This document shows positions 50,215-59,222 of a stretch of DNA of 64,000 bases, piece after piece. The stretch is from Liquorilactobacillus sicerae (lineage in GTDB: Bacteria > Bacillota > Bacilli > Lactobacillales > Lactobacillaceae), in contig NZ_JAHAVQ010000014.1 of the NCBI RefSeq assembly GCF_029916425.1, forward strand, positions 1 to 64,000, written 5' to 3'. The notes under the pieces were generated by a model. The model ran no database searches. It was not told where the DNA came from and saw nothing but the letters and a program-made list of their open reading frames with translations. Numbering within the stretch: the first letter of the stretch is position 1; every line of letters starts with the position of its first letter. A program made the translations under genes and the position numbers.

Positions 50215-50308
50215 CTTTAAAATCTCCTCTAAAATTAATTACTAAACTTACTCAATCATGATACATTAGACCGTCATTGACTGCAAGGATGGCAAGTCAA
50301 CTAAGCAC

Positions 50309-50345
50309 AAAAAAACAGCACACCGTTAAAAACACGGTCAGTGCT
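50309..50345 (-). terminator. purR terminator
   Basis: AGCA...ACCGT pairs with ACGGT...TGCT (stem with internal loop), then seven Ts on the minus strand. Confidence 0.8.
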
Positions 50346-50349
50346 ATTC

Positions 50350-51180
50350 TTATTTTCCAAAAACCTTTTCCAAATAGTTACCTGGACTAACATGAATCGT
50401 TTTGTCGAGCGTATTCACCTGATCGACTTTCAACAAAGAAGTATAGTCATCGACCATCCGGTGCCCCTCAAAAGCTGCTTCAGCAAAAACCGTGATGCCG
50501 ACCAATTCGGATTCAAACTCTTCGATCATACTTTTCATGCCGTTAACAGTTCCGCCACCCTTCATAAAATCATCAACTACTAAGACGTGTGAGCCACGTT
50601 TCAAACTTCGCTTGGATAGTTCCATTTTTTCGATTCGTTCACTGGAGCCGGAAACATAATTTACTGAAACAGTTGAACCCTCAGTAATTTTTGAATCACG
50701 GCGCAAAATAACAAACGGCACATTTAAATAAGTTGAGACACTTTGAGCAATTGGCACACCTTTAGTGGCAACAGTCATCACCGCATCAATTTGTTTATCA
50801 AGATATTGACGAGCAATCACCCGGCCAACCTGACGTAAAACATCCGGCCGCCCTAAAAGATCAGACAAGTAAACATATCCGCCGGGTAATAAGCGATCAC
50901 GTTCAGAAAGCCGTTCAGTCATTTGATAAATAAAATCACGTGCTTCCTGTTCATCAATCGAAGGGGTAAATCTCGCTCCTCCTGCAGCTCCTGGGATGGT
51001 TTCTAAAATACCGATTCCCCGATATTTAAATGTTCGTTTGATGATTGCCAAATCTTCGCTGATCGACGACTTAGCAGATTCATAACGCTCTGCAAAAAAA
51101 GTCAACGATATCAAAGTATGCGGACGCTCCAACAAATATCTGGTCATATCAATCAGCCGATCGCTTCTTCTTGTCTTCAA
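50350..51180 (-). CDS. purR: pur operon repressor PurR
   Basis: 276-aa regulator with an N-terminal winged helix (MTRYLLERPHTLISLTFFAERYESAKSSISEDL) and a phosphoribosyltransferase-like domain sensing PRPP (VLVVDDFMKGGGTVNG). It controls purine synthesis and transport genes through PurBoxes. Candidate targets in this window are the purine permease (30534-30608) and purR itself. Confidence 0.96.
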   Translation of the reverse strand: MKTRRSDRLIDMTRYLLERPHTLISLTFFAERYESAKSSISEDLAIIKRTFKYRGIGILETIPGAAGGARFTPSIDEQEARDFIYQMTERLSERDRLLPGGYVYLSDLLGRPDVLRQVGRVIARQYLDKQIDAVMTVATKGVPIAQSVSTYLNVPFVILRRDSKITEGSTVSVNYVSGSSERIEKMELSKRSLKRGSHVLVVDDFMKGGGTVNGMKSMIEEFESELVGITVFAEAAFEGHRMVDDYTSLLKVDQVNTLDKTIHVSPGNYLEKVFGK

Positions 51181-51232
51181 ATTAACTCCTCCACTTTTAA
51201 CTTAAATCTGATAAAAAACTAATTCAAAAGTT

Positions 51233-51289
51233 ATTATACGCTCCTTTTTGCTTTTTTGCATGTTCAAAGATGGCTAACGTTCGCTTTTT
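51233..51289 (-). promoter_or_regulatory. purR promoter region with PurBox-like site
   Basis: TATAAT on the minus strand at 51233-51238; AAAAAGCGAACGTT at 51276-51289 approximates the PurBox (AWWWCCGAACWWT, two mismatches). No convincing -35. It suggests autoregulation. Confidence 0.4.
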
Positions 51290-51365
51290 ATTCTTTTAAT
51301 TTTATTGAAATTTAATTTTCTACTAATATTACCGCTAATAACTAAACATTCGGAATCCTGGCATT

Positions 51366-51391
51366 AAAAAAAGAGTGGCCTCAACCACTCT
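51366..51391 (-). terminator. terminator of the aminotransferase-dehydrogenase operon
   Basis: AGAGTGG/CCACTCT stem with 6-nt loop and seven Ts on the minus strand. Confidence 0.88.
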
Positions 51392-51466
51392 CTCAAAAGT
51401 CTAACTTGACATTCACACACGTCTAATTTTAGCCTTTAAACATTTAATCAAGTAATTTCAATATTC

Positions 51467-52456
51467 TTAATTTACTTGATGCGAACTTTGTTTACCGGCT
51501 AAAATTGTTAAAACATCGTCAAGACTGATGTCAACCATGTTTTGAACTGCAATATTGGTAAAGAACCCAACATGCGGCGTCAAAATTACATTCTCCATTT
51601 TTCTTAGTTCAATCAAATCTTCACTGGGAAGCGGCTGGTTTTCCAAATTAAAATTAAAGAAATTTTCTTCACCCGTCAATGTATCTAAAGCTGCTCCAGC
51701 TAAACGTTGTTCTTTTAAGGCGGTAATCAAAGCTGATGTATCAACCACTGGCCCACGACATTCATTGACCAAATAAGCGGTTGATTTCATCAAGGAAAAG
51801 GCTGTCTCATCCATCAAATTAACACTAGTTGGATTTAAATCAACATGTAAACAAACAACATCTGCTTGTTTTAGCAATTCTTCTTTTGAAGTATAGGTCA
51901 AAATGTTCTTCAATTCTGGACGTGGCTTTAGATCATAGGCAATTACTTTAGCTCCTAATGCATGAAATAGCTGAGCAGTTGTTCCACCGATTCGACCAGC
52001 ACCAATGATGCCAATTGTTAAAGAATGGATTTCCTTAGCTTGCAAACCAGCCCACCGAAAATCTTGCCGAGCAGCTCGCCGATCAAACAATTCCAGCTTG
52101 CGAATCAATCGCATAGTATGAGCCAAAGCTAATTCAGCAACTGACCGTGGCGAATAAGCCGGAACATTAGTAACAACTAAACCATTTTTTTTAGCTGTTT
52201 GAAGGTCAATTACATCAAACCCGGCTGTTCGCGAAGTAATTTGTTTTAAACCAGCGGCCTTCAATAGTGGATAAACTTCTTTTTCAATCTTACCACGCTG
52301 TTGGACAACCAAGCCATCATAGCCATTAACTAGCTTAGCTGTTTTTAAATGCAACGGAACTGAATTGGTATCCACTTGCACCTTTGGATGACGTTTCTGC
52401 CACTCATTAATTGCTGCTTGTTCATCATCTCTGACACTGTACATTAAAATTTTCAT
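51467..52456 (-). CDS. D-2-hydroxyacid dehydrogenase (D-LDH/HicDH family)
   Basis: 329-aa NAD-dependent reductase of 2-keto acids. An intact Rossmann motif GAGRIG (152-157) is followed by Asp175. The catalytic residues Arg234 (NECRGPVVDT), Glu263/264 (TGEENFFNF) and His295 (TPHVGFFTN) are present. ATG 52456 fits the family start and has GGAG upstream. It begins 14 bp after the aminotransferase, so it probably reduces the keto acids that enzyme makes, for example phenylpyruvate to D-phenyllactate; substrate is inferred. It clearly differs from ldhD. Confidence 0.88.
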   Translation of the reverse strand: MKILMYSVRDDEQAAINEWQKRHPKVQVDTNSVPLHLKTAKLVNGYDGLVVQQRGKIEKEVYPLLKAAGLKQITSRTAGFDVIDLQTAKKNGLVVTNVPAYSPRSVAELALAHTMRLIRKLELFDRRAARQDFRWAGLQAKEIHSLTIGIIGAGRIGGTTAQLFHALGAKVIAYDLKPRPELKNILTYTSKEELLKQADVVCLHVDLNPTSVNLMDETAFSLMKSTAYLVNECRGPVVDTSALITALKEQRLAGAALDTLTGEENFFNFNLENQPLPSEDLIELRKMENVILTPHVGFFTNIAVQNMVDISLDDVLTILAGKQSSHQVN

Positions 52457-52469
52457 GCTTGTTTCACTC

Positions 52470-53648
52470 CTAATTTCTTTGTTCTGTAACATATTTGTCC
52501 AATCTTCTCATTGCTTCCTGGATATTTTCCAAACTAGCTGCATAACTGATCCGAAGATAACCAGCACCACCTGGTCCAAAACTGCTTCCACTGATAACTG
52601 CAACATGTGCTTTTGCTGCCAGATCATAAATAAACTTCTTATCATCTTGAATCAAGCCAGTTGGAATTTTAGCAAATAAGTAAAATGCTCCCTGAGGTTT
52701 TACACATTCAAAACCAAGGGCTGTCATTTTATCATACAAATAGTTACGTCGTTTTTGATACTCAGCTTTCATCGGCAGACTATCATTCAAGCCATTTTTA
52801 AAAGCCTCTTCAGCAGCTGCTTGTACCATTGTAGCTGTTGTAGTAATTGTAAATTGATGAACTTTCGCTAGTTCAGCAGTAATTTCTTTTGGTGCACAAA
52901 GTACACCAATCCGCCAGCCCGTCATGGCATGTGATTTTGAAACGCCATTTAACAAAATTGTTTGTTCACGAAGTGGTTTGACCATTGAAGCATGGGGCTG
53001 ATCATAATTCAGTTCACTGTAGATTTCATCACAAATGACAAAAATTGATTTATCTTTTAAGACTGCTGCTAGTTGATCCAACTCCGTCTGACTATAAGTT
53101 ACCCCGGTCGGATTGCACGGATAATTCAAGACGACAGCCTTGACCGCCGCTCCATTTTTGGCTAACTCGGCTTGAAGTCTTTCGGGTGTCAGTTTAAAAC
53201 CAGTTTGACTGGTATCGACTAGGATCGGTTCTGCTTGGTTTAAAATTGTTATTGCGATATAGAGCGGAAAAATTGGCGTTGGAATAATAACTTTATCGCC
53301 TGGATTTAGAATCGACGTCAGTGCGGTATAAATTGCCTCCGTTGCTCCATTTGTAATGATCACTTCATTAGCCGGGTCGTAATTTTGCTGGTACTTGGTC
53401 GCTAAAAACTTAGCTGCTGCTTGGCGCAGCCCCAAAGTACCATTAGATGGAGCGTAATGAGTTTGATTTTGCTCAATGCTTTGGATAGCCGCTTGTTTGA
53501 TATGTTTTGGAGTATTAAAATCCGGTTCACCCATTGTAAATTTAATAATCCCCGGAATTTTTGAAGCATATGCATCAAATTCGCGAATATCTGACGGTTG
53601 CAACAAAGACAGCTCTCTTTTCATATGACTAACTAGTAGGTTGCCCAT
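52470..53648 (-). CDS. araT: aminotransferase class I/II, AraT-like
   Basis: 392-aa PLP enzyme. Lys238 (LLNGVSKSHAMTGWR) binds PLP, NYPCNPTG carries the conserved Asn, and the N-terminus (IPGIIKFTMGEPDFNTP) resembles lactococcal AraT. It transaminates probably aromatic amino acids to 2-keto acids. AGGAGAGG precedes ATG 53648. A leader with an aromatic-rich peptide and terminator lies upstream, and the D-2-hydroxyacid dehydrogenase follows in the same operon. PatA-type specificity cannot be excluded. Confidence 0.87.
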   Translation of the reverse strand: MGNLLVSHMKRELSLLQPSDIREFDAYASKIPGIIKFTMGEPDFNTPKHIKQAAIQSIEQNQTHYAPSNGTLGLRQAAAKFLATKYQQNYDPANEVIITNGATEAIYTALTSILNPGDKVIIPTPIFPLYIAITILNQAEPILVDTSQTGFKLTPERLQAELAKNGAAVKAVVLNYPCNPTGVTYSQTELDQLAAVLKDKSIFVICDEIYSELNYDQPHASMVKPLREQTILLNGVSKSHAMTGWRIGVLCAPKEITAELAKVHQFTITTTATMVQAAAEEAFKNGLNDSLPMKAEYQKRRNYLYDKMTALGFECVKPQGAFYLFAKIPTGLIQDDKKFIYDLAAKAHVAVISGSSFGPGGAGYLRISYAASLENIQEAMRRLDKYVTEQRN

Positions 53649-53670
53649 TTATATCCTCTCCTTTTTGGGT

Positions 53671-53704
53671 CAAAATAAAAAGCCTGAAGCATGATCTTCA
53701 GGCT
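53671..53704 (-). terminator. attenuator terminator before the aminotransferase gene
   Basis: Perfect 9-bp stem AGCCTGAAG/CTTCAGGCT (53696-53704 with 53681-53689), 6-nt loop, then TTTTATTTT. The ATG of the aminotransferase lies 23 nt beyond the hairpin region, so the terminator controls entry into the operon. Confidence 0.9.
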
Positions 53705-53733
53705 TAGTTCAAATTCCAATTAGGTATCAAGCA

Positions 53734-53833
53734 AAGCCTGCAGATTTTTTTAACATCTGTGCGGCCTTGTTGTTTTCAAAACAAACAGCTTCTGACTTCC
53801 TCACAGGTGCAACACTCCTACCGTGTTTGCACC
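53734..53833 (-). promoter_or_regulatory. alternative RNA helices of the aromatic leader (attenuator body)
   Basis: In minus-strand RNA, GGUGCAA-A-CAC/GUGUUGCACC (53833-53823 with 53815-53806) forms a hairpin 11 nt after the leader stop. CUGUG (53806-53802) can pair with CACAG (53761-53757). CAGAU (53759-53755) can instead pair with AUCUG (53745-53741). CAGGCUU (53740-53734) can pair with AAGCCUG (53705-53699), which would destroy the terminator stem. These overlaps make the helices mutually exclusive. Confidence 0.7.
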
Positions 53834-53844
53834 CTAAACTTAGA

Positions 53845-53916
53845 CTACAAACACCCCTGAAAAAACCAAAAGTAATAAAATTTATTCAATTTGACCGGCA
53901 TGACCTTAATTGACAT
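53845..53916 (-). CDS. aromatic-rich leader peptide, 23 aa
   Basis: ATG 53916 follows AAGGAGC with 9-nt spacing; the stop TAG is at 53845. Residues 13-19 are FYYFWFF, and residues 1-12 are basic and non-aromatic (begins MSIKVMPVKLNK). The peptide sits between the promoter and the alternative helices and terminator preceding an aromatic aminotransferase, the layout of a transcription-attenuation leader. Seven consecutive Phe/Tyr/Trp codons would sense the charging of those tRNAs. Confidence 0.82.
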   Translation of the reverse strand: MSIKVMPVKLNKFYYFWFFQGCL

Positions 53917-53947
53917 AATTAAAAGCTCCTTAGAATTGAATAAATTT

Positions 53948-53976
53948 AATTTAACCGATAAACATCAATTTGTCAA
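53948..53976 (-). promoter_or_regulatory. promoter of the aromatic leader-araT operon
   Basis: On the minus strand: perfect -35 TTGACA (53971-53976), 17-nt spacer, -10 TAAATT (53948-53953). It would start an mRNA with a leader of about 290 nt. Confidence 0.75.
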
Positions 53977-54084
53977 GTCGAGTAAAAAGTCGCTGTTAGT
54001 TTAATCATTCAACATTGAATATCCATTATTTATTGTATAAATATTCCAAAAAATAGTTTTTATTGCTTATTTTTGTAATATTTA

Positions 54085-54113
54085 TTGTTTTATTTGCATA
54101 AAGGTGTTATAGT
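54085..54113 (+). promoter_or_regulatory. argGH promoter
   Basis: TTGTTT (54085-54090), 17-nt spacer, extended -10 TGT-TATAGT (54108-54113). AT-rich TGTATAAATATTCC (about 54034-54047) and TTGCATAAA (54094-54102) resemble half ARG boxes for ArgR/AhrC, but the match is weak. Confidence 0.65.
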
Positions 54114-54147
54114 CTAATCAACATTAAATTTGTTGGGGGTTTCGCCT

Positions 54148-55452
54148 ATGAAAAAAGAAAAAATCGTGTTGGCTTACTCAGGCGGCTTAGATACATCAGT
54201 GTCAATTGCTTGGTTAAAAGATAAAGGTTATGACGTAATTGCTTGTTGCATTGATGTTGGCGAGGGTAAAGACCTCAAGAAAATCAAAGCTAAGGGATTC
54301 AAAGTCGGGGCAATTGATTCAATCACTATTGATGCTAAAGAGGAATTTGCTAAAGAATATGCCCTCGTGGCGTTGCAAGGACACACCTACTATGAAAATA
54401 AATATCCATTGGTCTCTGCCTTATCCCGGCCATTGATTGTCACCAAATTAGTTGAGACAGCCAAAAAATATGGTGCCACTGCGATTGCCCATGGTTGCAC
54501 CGGCAAAGGCAACGATCAAGTTCGTTTTGAGGTTGGCATTCATGCTTTAGCCCCAGAAATGAAGATTGAAGATCCGATTCGGGAATGGCATTGGTCGCGG
54601 GAAGAAGAAATTCAGTATGCTAAAGAACATAATATTCCCGTTCCAATTGACATTGACAGCCCTTATTCAATTGACGAAAACTTGTGGGGCAGAGCCAATG
54701 AATGTGGTATTTTAGAAGATCCATGGGTTAGTGCTCCAGAAGACGCGTATGATCGGACCAATCCGCTCGAAAAAACTCCTGATACTCCTGAAATCCTTGA
54801 AATTGAATTTACACAAGGCGTTCCGGTCGCAATTAATGGTCAGCATTATTCATTGGCTAATTTGATCATGAAGCTCGACAAAATTGCCGGTAAACATGGT
54901 ATTGGTCGGATCGATCACGTTGAAAACCGGCTGGTTGGTATCAAATCGCGGGAAATTTATGAATGCCCAGCCGCAACTGTTTTGATCAAGGCCCATAAAG
55001 ATCTTGAAGATCTAACCAGTGAGCGTGATATGGCTCATTTTAAACCGGCCATCGCGCAAAAAATGACAGAACTGATTTACAACGGCTTATGGTTCTCACC
55101 GTTAATGGATGCTTTAAAGGCTTTCTTGGCGGAATCACAAAAAAATGTCACTGGCACCGTTCGGGTAAAACTCTTTAAAGGCAACGCAATTTGCGAAGGC
55201 CGGAAGTCTCCTTATTCACTTTATGATAAAAATTTGGCAACTTATACATCTGCTGATGAGTTCGATCAGGCTGCTGCTGCTGGTTTCATTAAGCTTTGGG
55301 GCTTACCCAGTCAAGTTTATACTCAAGTTCAAACCAAAAATAAGGCCCAGCAAAAAGCTGACAGCCAAGCTTTTTTAAAATCCGTAACTAAGGAGAAAGA
55401 AAAAGTTGTTATTAAGCAAACTGATCACAAAGAAAATGAGGTTAAATTATGA
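54148..55452 (+). CDS. argG: argininosuccinate synthase
   Basis: Joins citrulline and aspartate using ATP. The 434-aa protein has the P-loop [23 protein letters not shown] and the conserved [19 protein letters not shown] and [17 protein letters not shown]. It is the longer type found in Firmicutes. ATG 54148 matches the family; an in-frame TTG at 54130 is less likely. It is coupled to argH by a 4-nt ATGA overlap. Confidence 0.97.
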   Translation: MKKEKIVLAYSGGLDTSVSIAWLKDKGYDVIACCIDVGEGKDLKKIKAKGFKVGAIDSITIDAKEEFAKEYALVALQGHTYYENKYPLVSALSRPLIVTKLVETAKKYGATAIAHGCTGKGNDQVRFEVGIHALAPEMKIEDPIREWHWSREEEIQYAKEHNIPVPIDIDSPYSIDENLWGRANECGILEDPWVSAPEDAYDRTNPLEKTPDTPEILEIEFTQGVPVAINGQHYSLANLIMKLDKIAGKHGIGRIDHVENRLVGIKSREIYECPAATVLIKAHKDLEDLTSERDMAHFKPAIAQKMTELIYNGLWFSPLMDALKAFLAESQKNVTGTVRVKLFKGNAICEGRKSPYSLYDKNLATYTSADEFDQAAAAGFIKLWGLPSQVYTQVQTKNKAQQKADSQAFLKSVTKEKEKVVIKQTDHKENEVKL

Positions 55453-56843
55453 GTGTTACCGATAAACCATGGGGCGGAAGATTTACCGCTGAAAATGATG
55501 CACTGGCAGAAAAATTTGGTGCTTCAATCAGCTTTGACCAGCAGATGGCTTATGAAGACTTACAAGGATCGTTGGCACATGTGCAAATGCTGGCGCATAC
55601 TAAAATCATTTCAGCCACTGATGCTCAAAAGATCGCGGCTGGTCTAAAAGATTTGATGAGTGAATTACAAGCCGGTAAAATAACTTTTGATGTTGAACTT
55701 GAAGATATCCATATGAATATTGAAATGTTGTTGGCCCAAAAGATTGGGCCAGTCGCTGGTAAATTGCACACGGCCAGAAGTCGAAATGACCAAGTTGCAA
55801 CTGATTTGCATCTTTATTTAAAAAATCGCCTGCCAATGATTCAACAAGCCATCTGGGAATTACAAGCGGCCATTGTTAAAAAAGCCAGTGTTAATATTAC
55901 GACTATTATGCCAGGCTATACCCACTTGCAGCATGCTCAGCCAATTTCCTACGCTCACTACTTACTAGCTTATTATCAAATGTTCAAGCGAGACGCAGAA
56001 CGTTTTGCCTTTAGTGAAAAGCATCTCGACCTTTCACCTTTGGGCGCAGCTGCTTTAGCTGGTACTACCTTTCCAATTGATCGAAAATATTCAGCCGATT
56101 TATTGGGTTTTAGTCAAATTTATCAAAACTCACTTGATGCAGTATCTGATCGTGATTTTGTCGTTGAGTTTTTAAGTAATGCTTCTATTTTGATGATGCA
56201 TCTTTCACGCTTTTGTGAAGAAATTATTCTTTGGTGTTCTTATGAGTTTAACTACCTCAGCTTAAGTGATGCTTATTCGACTGGCAGTTCAATCATGCCA
56301 CAAAAGAAGAATCCAGATATGGCTGAATTGATTCGCGGCAAAAGCGGACGGGTTTTTGGTCACTTATTAGGATTGCTAACAACGCTTAAAGGCTTGCCAT
56401 TAGCTTATAATAAAGACTTGCAAGAAGACAAGGAAGGTGTTTTTGATACTATTAAAACAATTATTCCTAGTCTGAAAGTTTTTACTGGAATGCTGTCAAC
56501 CTTAACGCTCAACACAAAAAAAATGCAACAGGCAACTGAGCATGATTTTTCAAATGCCACTGAATTAGCTGATTATTTAGCCGCTAAAGGTCTGCCTTTT
56601 CGGCAAGCGCATCGTTTAGTTGGTGAATTAGTCTTTGAAGGGATTCAAAAACAAAAAAGTTTGCAAGATTTCTCATTAGCTGAACTCCAAAGTCACAGTC
56701 CACTGATCAAGGAAGACGTTTACACTGCGCTGAAACCAGAAATTGCCGTCAAACGGCGAAATTCAGCTGGAGGAACTGGCTTTGAGCAAATCAAGCATCA
56801 GCTAGAAATTGCGCAAACTGAATTGAAACAAATCAAGCCTTAA
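55449..56843 (+). CDS. argH: argininosuccinate lyase
   Basis: Splits argininosuccinate to arginine and fumarate. The 464-aa fumarase-superfamily protein has [35 protein letters not shown], and the signature [12 protein letters not shown]. Its start overlaps argG, so the two form a coupled operon ended by a very long hairpin. Citrulline must come from elsewhere, since no argF lies here. Confidence 0.97.
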   Translation: MSVTDKPWGGRFTAENDALAEKFGASISFDQQMAYEDLQGSLAHVQMLAHTKIISATDAQKIAAGLKDLMSELQAGKITFDVELEDIHMNIEMLLAQKIGPVAGKLHTARSRNDQVATDLHLYLKNRLPMIQQAIWELQAAIVKKASVNITTIMPGYTHLQHAQPISYAHYLLAYYQMFKRDAERFAFSEKHLDLSPLGAAALAGTTFPIDRKYSADLLGFSQIYQNSLDAVSDRDFVVEFLSNASILMMHLSRFCEEIILWCSYEFNYLSLSDAYSTGSSIMPQKKNPDMAELIRGKSGRVFGHLLGLLTTLKGLPLAYNKDLQEDKEGVFDTIKTIIPSLKVFTGMLSTLTLNTKKMQQATEHDFSNATELADYLAAKGLPFRQAHRLVGELVFEGIQKQKSLQDFSLAELQSHSPLIKEDVYTALKPEIAVKRRNSAGGTGFEQIKHQLEIAQTELKQIKP

Positions 56844-56850
56844 CATTTCT

Positions 56851-56911
56851 AAGCTCAAATAAAAGCATCAAGCAAGATATTTAGTCTTGCTTGATGCTTT
56901 TATTTGAGCTT
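56851..56911. terminator. 27-bp perfect inverted repeat, terminator argH / ispE
   Basis: Arms 56851-56877 and 56885-56911 are perfectly complementary with a 7-nt loop. The stem contains its own A/T tracts and lies between convergent argH (+) and ispE (-), so it probably ends both transcripts. Confidence 0.85.
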
Positions 56912-56965
56912 TAAGTTATCCGCCTGTCATGGTAGACGAAAATTAAAAGCAAATTAATTCACACT

Positions 56966-57871
56966 CTAAATCTGTGAATATTTTTCAAATTTTGGTGTCA
57001 GTAAATAGTTCGTATTCAAATGACATGGCCGAACCAAATAAACTTGTTCGCAAAAATCCTTTAGGCTATTGACCACGTGCTGAGCTCGTGACAGTTTGGA
57101 ACAAATCCCAAAAACAGTTGGTCCGCTACCCGTCATTTGAGCTGCATCAGCACCAAAATCCAGCATTTTTTGCTTCAATTTGGCAATTTGTGGCAATTCA
57201 TTGATTGTCACTTGTTCTAGCACATTGGTCATTGAGCCAATTAAGCACGGCAAGTTTCGATTCAAAAGGGCTGCTTTAGCTTGAACAAAATTCCCATGCT
57301 GAAGTTTACAATAAGGAATCTTTTTTAAAATATTGACTGTTGAAACACTGGCCTTTGGTTTGGCCAAAACGATCCACACCGGCGGTATTTGCCGAAGTGG
57401 TTCAAGGATTTCACCTTTCCCGGTTACCGCTGCTGTTTGACTATAAATACAAAATGGCACGTCAGAATCAATTGTCAACCCAATTTTAGCTAATTGATTT
57501 AAATCTAGTTTCAATTGCCAAATTTGATTCAAGATCCGCAAAACAGCTGCTGCATCGGTTGATCCGCCACCCATTCCAGCTGCTACGGGGATATTTTTTC
57601 TGATTCTGATTTGAACTCCTTGGTCAATTCGAAATTTCTTTTGTAATCGGACTGCAGCCTGAAAAGCTAAATTCTTTTGATCCTGCGGCAAAAAGCCAGT
57701 GTCAGTTTCGACTCGAATCTTTTTAGTGTTGGAAACTGTCATGACTTTAACATAGTCTGCTAAATCAATTGTTGTCATGATCATTTTCCATTCAGGCGCT
57801 CCATCTGGGTGGCGAAAAGGAGTATCTAAAAACAAATTGAGTTTCGCCGGAGCTTTTTCTATTATCTCCAT
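56966..57871 (-). CDS. ispE: 4-diphosphocytidyl-2-C-methyl-D-erythritol kinase-like GHMP kinase
   Basis: 301-aa GHMP kinase. N-terminus EKAPAKLNLFLDTPFRHPDGAPEWKM; ATP motif PVAAGMGGGSTDAAAVLRIL; C-terminal MTGSGPTVFG. This is IspE by length and motifs. Lactobacilli normally use the mevalonate route and lack the other MEP genes, so this may be an orphan with another substrate. The positional order veg-ispE-purR matches Bacillus except for the argGH/araT insertion. Confidence 0.88.
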   Translation of the reverse strand: MEIIEKAPAKLNLFLDTPFRHPDGAPEWKMIMTTIDLADYVKVMTVSNTKKIRVETDTGFLPQDQKNLAFQAAVRLQKKFRIDQGVQIRIRKNIPVAAGMGGGSTDAAAVLRILNQIWQLKLDLNQLAKIGLTIDSDVPFCIYSQTAAVTGKGEILEPLRQIPPVWIVLAKPKASVSTVNILKKIPYCKLQHGNFVQAKAALLNRNLPCLIGSMTNVLEQVTINELPQIAKLKQKMLDFGADAAQMTGSGPTVFGICSKLSRAQHVVNSLKDFCEQVYLVRPCHLNTNYLLTPKFEKYSQI

Positions 57872-58002
57872 CCAGTCACCTACTTAAAGCTTTTATTTCA
57901 TTATACTAAAAAAACTTTGAACAAAACAAAAATTTATGCAAAAAAAAAGCTCCGCTCCCCCAGCGTAAGCCTAAAAACTAATTTCACTAGCAACCAGCAG
58001 TT

Positions 58003-58239
58003 CTAATCGCCAAAATCAAGCTGAACATTTTTGGTCAAAATATCAGTATAACTGTAAGATACGCGTTCAAATGAATTTTCTTTTTGATTTAACTCAATTA
58101 CGAAAACCGCGGGATAAGTTTCCCGCAAAATTCCACGGCGGCAAATGGTCTTCTTACGACCTGCTTGGACTTCCACAGTTAATGGCTTCCCAAGGTATTC
58201 ATCTAGTTTGTTTTTAATTGCTGCAATCGTTACCGGCAT
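58003..58239 (-). CDS. veg: Veg protein
   Basis: 78-aa Firmicutes-specific small protein. The N-terminus [34 protein letters not shown] and the C-terminal [14 protein letters not shown] are conserved. In B. subtilis Veg promotes biofilm matrix gene expression; molecular function is otherwise unclear. It lies between rsmA and ispE as in Bacillus. Confidence 0.95.
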   Translation of the reverse strand: MPVTIAAIKNKLDEYLGKPLTVEVQAGRKKTICRRGILRETYPAVFVIELNQKENSFERVSYSYTDILTKNVQLDFGD

Positions 58240-58331
58240 AATTAGTCACCCTCCTGTGAAACAATCATAGCATAGTTTCACAGAATTTGCAATTATACCA
58301 CACTCAATAGTCAAAATTCAAATGAAATTTT

Positions 58332-59222
58332 TTAGAGAAGATTATTTTTTCCTAACAGATTCGTTAATTCAATAAATTGGCTAATCGTCAATTCTTCAGG
58401 ACGACTAGTTGGTAAAATTTGCAAATATTCTAAACTAGCCAATATTTTTGTCTTAGTAGTTTCATCTTTACCGCATAAACTTTGCAAGTTGTTTTTCAAA
58501 TTCTTGCGTCGGTGCAAAAAGCAGCCTTGAACTACACGGCTAAAAGCTGCGGGGAAAATCAGCTGCGGATACTCCTGTATTGGTTGAGACAATTTGATAA
58601 CGGCAGAATCAACTTTTGGTTGGGGAACAAATGAAGTTTTGGGAACATTGAGCGCTAGTTCGACCTTTCTTTGATACTGAACTAAAACTGATAAAGCTCC
58701 GTAAGCTTTAGTCCGCGGTTCAGCTGCCAACCGCTCGGCAACCTCTTTTTGCATCATTACCACAATAACGGATAAAACAACTGGTTGTTGCAGCAAAGAC
58801 TTGATGATTGGGCTGGTAATATAATATGGCAAATTAGCTACGACTTTAATTTGTCGATGATCCGGCAAATATTGCTCAACTAGTTCTGCTAAATTGGCCG
58901 CTAAAATATCTTGATGCAAAACGGTGATGTTTTGGTAGTCAGCTAATGTTTCCGCTAAAACCGGCAACAGACGTTGATCGACTTCTAAAGCTAAAACTCG
59001 TCGCGCTTTTTGGGCCAACTGCTCTGTTAAAGCTCCGATTCCCGGTCCAATTTCAATCACATCATCGTCTGGCCCGATCTCGGCCACTGCGACCATTTTC
59101 TGTAACAAAGTCAGATTCGTCAAGAAGTTCTGACCTAAGCTTTTTTTGAAATTTAAATCATACGCTTCAACGATTGCTTTAGTTCGAAGCGGGGTTGCAA
59201 TTGCAGGTTTCTGATTAGCCAT
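58332..59222 (-). CDS. rsmA: 16S rRNA (adenine1518-N6/adenine1519-N6)-dimethyltransferase
   Basis: KsgA, dimethylates two adenines in helix 45 during 30S maturation. 296 aa from ATG 59222 (AGGAGG 9 nt upstream). SAM motifs: KKSLGQNFLTN, VIEIGPGIGALTEQLA, and the catalytic NLPYYITSPII. Its start overlaps the end of rnmV by 8 nt. Confidence 0.97.
   Translation of the reverse strand: MANQKPAIATPLRTKAIVEAYDLNFKKSLGQNFLTNLTLLQKMVAVAEIGPDDDVIEIGPGIGALTEQLAQKARRVLALEVDQRLLPVLAETLADYQNITVLHQDILAANLAELVEQYLPDHRQIKVVANLPYYITSPIIKSLLQQPVVLSVIVVMMQKEVAERLAAEPRTKAYGALSVLVQYQRKVELALNVPKTSFVPQPKVDSAVIKLSQPIQEYPQLIFPAAFSRVVQGCFLHRRKNLKNNLQSLCGKDETTKTKILASLEYLQILPTSRPEELTISQFIELTNLLGKNNLL

Noticed and set aside
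53649-53947. T-box riboswitch upstream of the aminotransferase gene
   Set aside because: A leader with a terminator suggested it, but the conserved AGGGTGGNACCGCG antiterminator motif is absent; AGGGTGCAAACACGG is only a superficial match, and a translated leader ORF is present instead.
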